NCBI RefSeq assembly: GCF_030814315.1
Contig: NZ_JAUSUV010000001.1
Span: forward strand, 186,001-250,000
Origin: Croceifilum oryzae
GTDB taxonomy: Bacteria > Bacillota > Bacilli > Thermoactinomycetales > Thermoactinomycetaceae
Direction of reading: 5' to 3'
Length of the DNA stretch: 64,000 nucleotides
Within the stretch, counting starts at the first letter, position 1. Every line of letters begins with the position of its first letter. A program made the translations under genes and the position numbers. Below, in pieces: positions 59,594 through 64,000 of the stretch. The notes beneath the pieces were generated by a model. The model saw nothing but the letters and a program-made list of their open reading frames with translations, did not search any database and had not been told where the DNA came from.

Positions 59594-59643
59594 TTTTACT
59601 CTAGGAATTTTGTAAGTACTCGTTGATTGGAATAGCTTAGGGA

Positions 59644-60381
59644 GTGGTTAAGATAATCAGTTTTTCGAAAGTAAATAAGTGGTATGGAAATTTCCATGTT
59701 CTCCAAGAGATAGACTTAGAAATTAAGCAAGGCGAGGTTGTAGTCATCTTAGGCCCTTCCGGGTCGGGTAAAAGTACCCTTTTGCGATGCATCAACCGTT
59801 TGGAAACGATTACAAAAGGTGAGCTTGTCGTAAACGGTGTCAAAGTGAATGATCGTAAGACGAATATCAACCAACTGCGCCAAGAGATTGGAATGGTATT
59901 TCAGCACTTTAATTTGTATCCTCACAAGACAGCCCTTGAAAATATTACACTAGCCCCAACGAAGGTTCGCAAGTTGGAGCGCGAGCAGGCTAAGAAATTG
60001 GCACTCGAATATTTAGAAAAAGTAGGCATTCCAGAAAAGGCTGATTCGTACCCTAATCAGTTATCAGGTGGACAACAGCAACGTGTCGCGATTGCTAGAG
60101 GATTGGCGATGAAACCGCAAATTATGTTGTTTGACGAACCTACTTCTGCTCTAGATCCAGAGATGATTGGCGAAGTGCTAGATGTCATGAGAACTTTGGC
60201 TAAGGAAGGAATGACGATGGTCGTTGTAACGCATGAGATGGGCTTTGCAAGAGAAGTGGCAGATCGGATCATTTTTATGGATGAAGGAAAGATCTTAGAA
60301 GTGGCGGAACCAGATGTATTTTTCAATAATCCAGTAAATGAACGTACCAAGCTCTTTTTGTCCCGTATTTTAAAACACTAA
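59644..60381 (+). CDS. polar amino-acid ABC transporter ATP-binding protein (GlnQ-like)
   Basis: ATPase of a polar amino-acid importer, 245 residues. Walker A is [15 protein letters not shown], signature [15 protein letters not shown], Walker [16 protein letters not shown], switch His in [12 protein letters not shown]. All match the GlnQ/ArtP/HisP group. GTG 59644 is the only standard start, but it overlaps the AGGGAG ribosome site; by spacing, ATA 59653 or ATC 59656 would sit better and give an N-terminus like that of relatives ([11 protein letters not shown]). First gene of a four-gene importer operon. Confidence 0.93.
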   Translation: MVKIISFSKVNKWYGNFHVLQEIDLEIKQGEVVVILGPSGSGKSTLLRCINRLETITKGELVVNGVKVNDRKTNINQLRQEIGMVFQHFNLYPHKTALENITLAPTKVRKLEREQAKKLALEYLEKVGIPEKADSYPNQLSGGQQQRVAIARGLAMKPQIMLFDEPTSALDPEMIGEVLDVMRTLAKEGMTMVVVTHEMGFAREVADRIIFMDEGKILEVAEPDVFFNNPVNERTKLFLSRILKH

Positions 60382-60398
60382 ATTTGGAGGCGAATGGA

Positions 60399-61262
60399 AT
60401 GAAATTGAAAAAATGGGCGATTATGGCCCTGTCGATTGTTACCGCTGTCTCGTTAGCTGCTTGTAGTAGCGATAAGGGTGCTTCTACAGATGCAAAGGGT
60501 GTTGGATTTAAAGAAAAGATTGAAAAAAGAGGTAAGTTTATAGCGGGTGTAAAATTCGATTCGAACTTATTTGGTTTTAAAGATCCTGCCGACCAGACTG
60601 TAAAAGGCTTTGAAGTAGACTTGATGAAAGAATTTACAAAGCGTACGTTTGGCGATGTAAATATGCTTGAACTGAAAGAAGTTACCTCTAAAACACGCGA
60701 AAAAATGCTGACATCTGGCGAGATTGATGTGATTGCGGCAACGATGACGATTACGCCGAAACGAAAAGAAACGGCTGACTTCTCTCGTGTCTATTTCCTC
60801 GCAGGGCAAGCGTTGCTAGTGAAAAAAGGTAGCCCGATCAAAGATGTAAAAGATCTAAATGGGAAACAAGTAGGTACCGCTAAGGGTGCAGTGAGCGGTA
60901 AAAACTTGAAAGCGATCAATAAAGATGCGGTTGTGAAAGAGTACAGCAACTATGCAGAAGCGTTCCAGGCACTACGTGGTGGAATCATCGATGCGGTTAC
61001 CACGGATGATGGAATCCTAGCTGGTATGGCAAAGCAAGATCCAAATTATGAAGTAGTCGGAAATCGTTTCAGTAAAGAGCCTTACGGCGTTGCGGTTGAT
61101 AAAAAGAACAAAGACTTATTGGAAGCGATGAATAAGTTTTTGGATGATACGATAAAAGATGGAACATACAATCAGTTGTATAAGAAATGGTTTGGACAGG
61201 ATGCACCAAAAGACCTGCCACGAGATGCAGTACTTGAACTTCAACCAGGTGTTGATGGCTAA
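60399..61262 (+). CDS. amino-acid ABC transporter substrate-binding lipoprotein
   Basis: Extracellular solute-binding protein family 3, 287 residues. Lipobox SLAACSS gives lipid attachment at the Cys after a typical signal peptide. Binding-domain features: RGKFIAGVKFDSNLFGFKD, GFEVDLMKEFTKR, VIAATMTITPKRKETADFS, AKGAVSGKNLKAI and the hinge TTDDGILAGMA. It resembles PEB1-type glutamate/aspartate or glutamine binders; the exact ligand is not read from sequence. ATG 60399 behind TTTGGAGGCG; a TTG at 60384 overlaps the ribosome site. Confidence 0.92.
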   Translation: MKLKKWAIMALSIVTAVSLAACSSDKGASTDAKGVGFKEKIEKRGKFIAGVKFDSNLFGFKDPADQTVKGFEVDLMKEFTKRTFGDVNMLELKEVTSKTREKMLTSGEIDVIAATMTITPKRKETADFSRVYFLAGQALLVKKGSPIKDVKDLNGKQVGTAKGAVSGKNLKAINKDAVVKEYSNYAEAFQALRGGIIDAVTTDDGILAGMAKQDPNYEVVGNRFSKEPYGVAVDKKNKDLLEAMNKFLDDTIKDGTYNQLYKKWFGQDAPKDLPRDAVLELQPGVDG

Positions 61263-61282
61263 TTTCATACCATTTTAGAAAC

Positions 61283-61323
61283 GGGAGGGATGGATGAGCT
61301 ATGAGGCACCATCCTTCCTTTTT
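61283..61323 (+). terminator. attenuating terminator within ABC operon
   Basis: GGGAGGGATGG pairs with CCATCCTTCC, followed by TTTTT. It lies between the binding-protein and permease genes, which would give more binding protein than permease. Confidence 0.7.
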
Positions 61324-61346
61324 CATGAGTAAAGGAGCTTAGCGAT

Positions 61347-62006
61347 ATGAATTGGGATTTTGGATTTATTCAAGAATATAGAACTGAATTTATCGATGGT
61401 TTTTTTCTAACTTTGAAAGTAAGTTTGACTGCACTTATCTTAAGTCTGATTATCGGGACGATTATTGCGATCTTTCGAATATCGAGTAACAAAGCATTGC
61501 GAGCTTTTGGAACTTCGTATGTAGAGTTTTTTCGAAATACCCCTTTGATGGTACAAGTCTTCTTTTTCTACTTCGGGCTTGCTTCTATCGGTTATAAGTT
61601 AACTGATTTTTGGATTGGGGTGCTGGGCCTTTCAATTTATACGGCGGCTTTTATTGCCGAGATTATCCGTGCAGGGATTCAAACTGTGCCACATGGTCAG
61701 ACAGAGGCGGCTCGGGCATCTGGATTAAGCTTTTTGCAGACCATGTTCCATGTAGTGTTGCCGCAAGCATTTAAATTAGTTGTTCCCCCTATGTGTAATC
61801 AATTTATCAATTTGGTTAAGAACTCATCGATTCTCTCGGTTATTGCCGCTCAAGATATCTTATATGTGGGAGAGCAAGCGATTTCCGAATACGATCCGTT
61901 TTCTGTAGAGCTATTTGTAGCGGCACTCTATCTTATTATTACGATTCCGCTATCACAAGGAGTCAACTTGCTAGAGCGTCGTTGGGCGAAACAAGGTACA
62001 CGTTAG
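61347..62006 (+). CDS. amino-acid ABC transporter permease, subunit 1
   Basis: Membrane subunit of 219 residues with about five helices. The family signature is FRNTPLMVQVFFFYFGL near residue 65, and the EAA-type loop for ATPase contact is AEIIRAGIQTVPHGQTEAARASGLS. It pairs with the next gene as a heterodimer. ATG 61347 lies behind AAAGGAG. Confidence 0.92.
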   Translation: MNWDFGFIQEYRTEFIDGFFLTLKVSLTALILSLIIGTIIAIFRISSNKALRAFGTSYVEFFRNTPLMVQVFFFYFGLASIGYKLTDFWIGVLGLSIYTAAFIAEIIRAGIQTVPHGQTEAARASGLSFLQTMFHVVLPQAFKLVVPPMCNQFINLVKNSSILSVIAAQDILYVGEQAISEYDPFSVELFVAALYLIITIPLSQGVNLLERRWAKQGTR

Positions 62007-62018
62007 GAGGCGAACCAT

Positions 62019-62672
62019 ATGGATTTTAGTAAACTGCTCGAGGGAAATACGTGGGGGATATTGTTGAAAGGGTTGTGGGTAACCTTAGAGGTTGCGGTTG
62101 TTGCTATCATTTTAAGCTTTCTCATCGGGATTGTTTTAGGGATTTTACGGTATTCCAAAATACCCGTTCTTTCACAACTGGCTACTTTGTATATTGAAAT
62201 CGTACGGAATATCCCATTGCTCGTTATTATCTTCTTTGCATTTAATACGTTATTGGATAAATTTGATTCCCTTGTCGTGATCGTGATCTTCGGGATGACG
62301 GTCTTTACGTCCGCATTGATCGCCGAGATCGTCCGAAGTGGATTAAATTCGATTCCTATCGGCCAGATTGAAGCGGCTCGTGCTCAAGGGATGAGCTATG
62401 TGCAAACGCTGATTCATATTATCTTACCACAGGCACTTAAGCGCATGATTCCGCCTCTCGTGGGGCAGTTTGTTACCTTGATTAAAGATACGTCCCTTGC
62501 GGCGGCGATTACATTGCCTGAGTTATTACATGAAGCAAAACTTATATATTCAAATCCAAGCTATGTAAATGCTACGATCCCGATTTTACTACTTGTCGCG
62601 TTGATCTATTTTGTAGTGAATTATAGTTTATCTCTATTAAGTCGCCAACTTGAAAAGAGATTGGCTGGTTAA
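62019..62672 (+). CDS. amino-acid ABC transporter permease, subunit 2
   Basis: Second permease of 217 residues. Signature VRNIPLLVIIFFAFNTL and EAA loop AEIVRSGLNSIPIGQIEAARAQGMS. About five helices. It starts 12 bases after subunit 1, behind TTAGGAGGCG. Completes the ATPase-binding protein-permease-permease set. Confidence 0.92.
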   Translation: MDFSKLLEGNTWGILLKGLWVTLEVAVVAIILSFLIGIVLGILRYSKIPVLSQLATLYIEIVRNIPLLVIIFFAFNTLLDKFDSLVVIVIFGMTVFTSALIAEIVRSGLNSIPIGQIEAARAQGMSYVQTLIHIILPQALKRMIPPLVGQFVTLIKDTSLAAAITLPELLHEAKLIYSNPSYVNATIPILLLVALIYFVVNYSLSLLSRQLEKRLAG

Positions 62673-62690
62673 ATGATATAGTTAAGAGAA

Positions 62691-62725
62691 AAGAGGTTGG
62701 TCTGGATTTCCTGGGCCAACTTCTA
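62691..62725 (+). terminator. probable terminator hairpin
   Basis: AGAGGTTGG..TGG pairs with CCTGGGCCAACTTCT; the T-run is poor. Confidence 0.5.
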
Positions 62726-62872
62726 ACTATGTAAAGAAAGAGGATTTTGACCATTTTGTTAGAATCTTTCTCACATGAATCGCATATTTGTGTGACAATC
62801 AGACTATGGAACTAGACTTACTAGATAATAGATTGGTACGATGAGTAAAAATGATTTGAAGGTAGGGCAAAC

Positions 62873-63475
62873 ATGGCAGAAATTATTCATTCTTTCTTAG
62901 AGTGGCTTGCGGGATTAGGCTACTTCGGCATTGCACTCGGACTTATGGTTGAAGTGATCCCTAGTGAAATTGTTCTTGCCTACGGTGGTTATCTGATCTC
63001 AGTTGGTAAAGTGGAACCAATTGGTGCACTCATAGCAGGTGTAGTTGGTGGTGTGATTGCGCAGTTATTTTTATACTGGGCTGGGTATTACGGTGGTCGT
63101 CCGTTAATTGAGAAGTACGGAAAATATGTGCTCATCAAACCTTCACACCTTGATCTAGCAGAGAGATGGTTTGAGAAATATGGAGCTGGCGTTATATTTG
63201 GGGCACGATTTATTCCGGTTGTGCGGCATGCGATCTCGATTCCTGCCGGGATTGCGAAGATGTCTTGGAAGCGTTTTACACTTTTGACAACGCTTGCAGC
63301 GATTCCGTGGTCGATCTTCTTCCTCTACTTGGGTTACAAACTTGGGGATAATCAAGAAAAGATTAAGGAAGTAGCAGGTCCTTATGTACAGACAGCGATG
63401 ATTGCAATCGTGATTCTACTTGGTCTATACTTTGGAATGAAATGGATGATAAATAAGAGGCGGAATTCAAATTAG
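62873..63475 (+). CDS. DedA-family (VTT domain) membrane protein
   Basis: Polytopic protein of 200 residues. DedA hallmarks: GLMVEVIPSEIVLAYGGYLIS with the functional Glu and the PSE segment, the glycine-rich AGVVGGVIAQLFLYWAGYYGGRP, and FGARFIPVVRHAISIPAGIAKM with the conserved Arg residues. Some family members (UptA of B. subtilis) return undecaprenyl phosphate to the inner face and others move phosphatidylethanolamine; which applies is unknown. Undecaprenyl recycling would suit the teichoic acid genes in this genome. ATG 62873 follows AAGGTAGGG. Confidence 0.87.
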   Translation: MAEIIHSFLEWLAGLGYFGIALGLMVEVIPSEIVLAYGGYLISVGKVEPIGALIAGVVGGVIAQLFLYWAGYYGGRPLIEKYGKYVLIKPSHLDLAERWFEKYGAGVIFGARFIPVVRHAISIPAGIAKMSWKRFTLLTTLAAIPWSIFFLYLGYKLGDNQEKIKEVAGPYVQTAMIAIVILLGLYFGMKWMINKRRNSN

Positions 63476-63530
63476 TCTCGTGTATAATTAGGTGCGATGA
63501 TGAATCGTCTCAAAAGAGGAGGGATTGTGG

Positions 63531-63785
63531 ATGAATATTTCTGGTTTAGAATGGGTTCTCATCTTTGTAGCGGCGTTACTACTATTTGGACCTAAGAAAC
63601 TTCCAGAGCTAGGAAAGTCGATTGGTAAGGGAATCCGTGAGTTTAAGAAGGCGACGAGCGGGATGTTAGATGAGGAGAAGAAGCCTGAGGTGTCAGGGTC
63701 CACTCAAACTCCAACACCTGTGCAAACACAACCACAACAGACGACTATGAATTCTTCTCATACAACCAATACAGAGCAAAAATAA
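63531..63785 (+). CDS. tatA: Sec-independent protein translocase TatA
   Basis: Pore-forming subunit of twin-arginine export, 84 residues. A short N-terminal helix (LEWVLIFVAALLLFG), the hinge FGPKKLPELGKSIGKG, an amphipathic helix (IREFKKATSG) and a disordered Thr/Gln/Pro-rich tail (STQTPTPVQTQPQQ). ATG 63531 is seven bases behind AGGAGGG; an in-frame start at 63525 is too close. No tatC gene is visible in the window. Confidence 0.93.
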   Translation: MNISGLEWVLIFVAALLLFGPKKLPELGKSIGKGIREFKKATSGMLDEEKKPEVSGSTQTPTPVQTQPQQTTMNSSHTTNTEQK

Positions 63786-63791
63786 GTACGA

Positions 63792-63826
63792 AATCTCCTG
63801 TCTTTATAGGCTAGGGGGTTTTTTGT
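63792..63826 (+). terminator. intrinsic terminator
   Basis: ATCTCCTG..CTTTATAGG..AGGGGGT stem with G-U pairs, followed by TTTTTT. Confidence 0.6.
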
Positions 63827-63923
63827 TTTTCTATGATATAATAAAAAAGTATTTTTATTTCACAGAATGAAATGAACTGTATTAGTAAATTACGATTGTG
63901 AACAGGTTATGGGAGGGTTTTAG

Positions 63924-64000
63924 TTTGAACATTTCAGTTTCATTAAAGGAGAAAATACATTCTACCATTATCTCTTTTGGACTTACTGAGCGGGAAAAAG
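63924..64000 (+). CDS. partial gene, possibly LuxR-type regulator
   Basis: TTG 63924 behind GGGAGGG opens a frame that runs to the window edge (25 codons). The last residues, ISFGLTEREK, look like the beginning of a LuxR-type helix-turn-helix (LTEREREV). The call is tentative because only the first residues are seen. Confidence 0.4.

Overview
The window reads as the chromosome of a spore-forming, low-to-moderate GC Gram-positive rod of the order Bacillales. The evidence is strong GGAGG-type ribosome sites, sigma-A promoters, intrinsic terminators after most transcription units, ptsHI, the fadNAE, alaR-alaT and gtcA/csbB/yfhO families, FapR- and FadR-like operators, cre boxes and a CotD-like spore coat protein. 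About one gene in five appears to start at TTG. A Thermoactinomycetaceae-like genus is my guess, not something the sequence proves. I saw no rRNA, tRNA, insertion sequence, prophage or CRISPR array.

Layout. 0.1-11 kb: two tandem secreted papain-like proteases; an ECF sigma/anti-sigma/ABC-exporter operon; a secreted sphingomyelinase; two tandem hexapeptide acetyltransferases; a GltS-like FMN enzyme; a DUF420 membrane protein. 11-19 kb: a site-2-type protease, then a gtcA-csbB-yfhO-yfhO operon expected to glycosylate lipoteichoic acid. 19-24.5 kb: a secreted lipase; an unusual three-gene operon (helical protein, SecB-like chaperone, PD-(D/E)XK-like protein); two DUF4397 proteins. 24.8-36 kb: a TPR regulator, a methyltransferase, a coat protein, ispH, fabI with a FapR-like operator, speD behind a structured leader, ptsHI, an M32 carboxypeptidase, a BioC-like methyltransferase and a PIG-L deacetylase. 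37-43 kb: fadN-fadA-fadE for fatty-acid beta-oxidation, with a near-perfect FadR operator and a cre-like box.

43.4-52.3 kb is the most interesting region. A 36-residue acidic peptide ending in GGKVS is followed by a perfect terminator. After it come, in one direction, a BpsA-like enzyme, a NodU/TobZ-type carbamoyltransferase, a protein carrying the C-x3-KPY-x2-S signature of archaeosine synthase (the enzyme that joins lysine to the nitrile of preQ0), a family 2 glycosyltransferase, a methyltransferase, a PIG-L deacetylase, an MFS exporter, and queE, queC and queD, which make preQ0. I infer an undescribed pathway joining a 7-deazaguanine to a ribosomally made peptide, with sugar, carbamoyl, methyl and perhaps aminopropyl decoration.

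52.4-64 kb: a membrane protein, a haemolysin III-like protein, alaT and alaR, a HigBA-like toxin-antitoxin pair, divergent proline catabolism genes (putB and pruA, the latter with a perfect cre box), a polar amino-acid ABC importer, a DedA-family protein, tatA, and the start of a possible LuxR-type regulator cut by the window edge.
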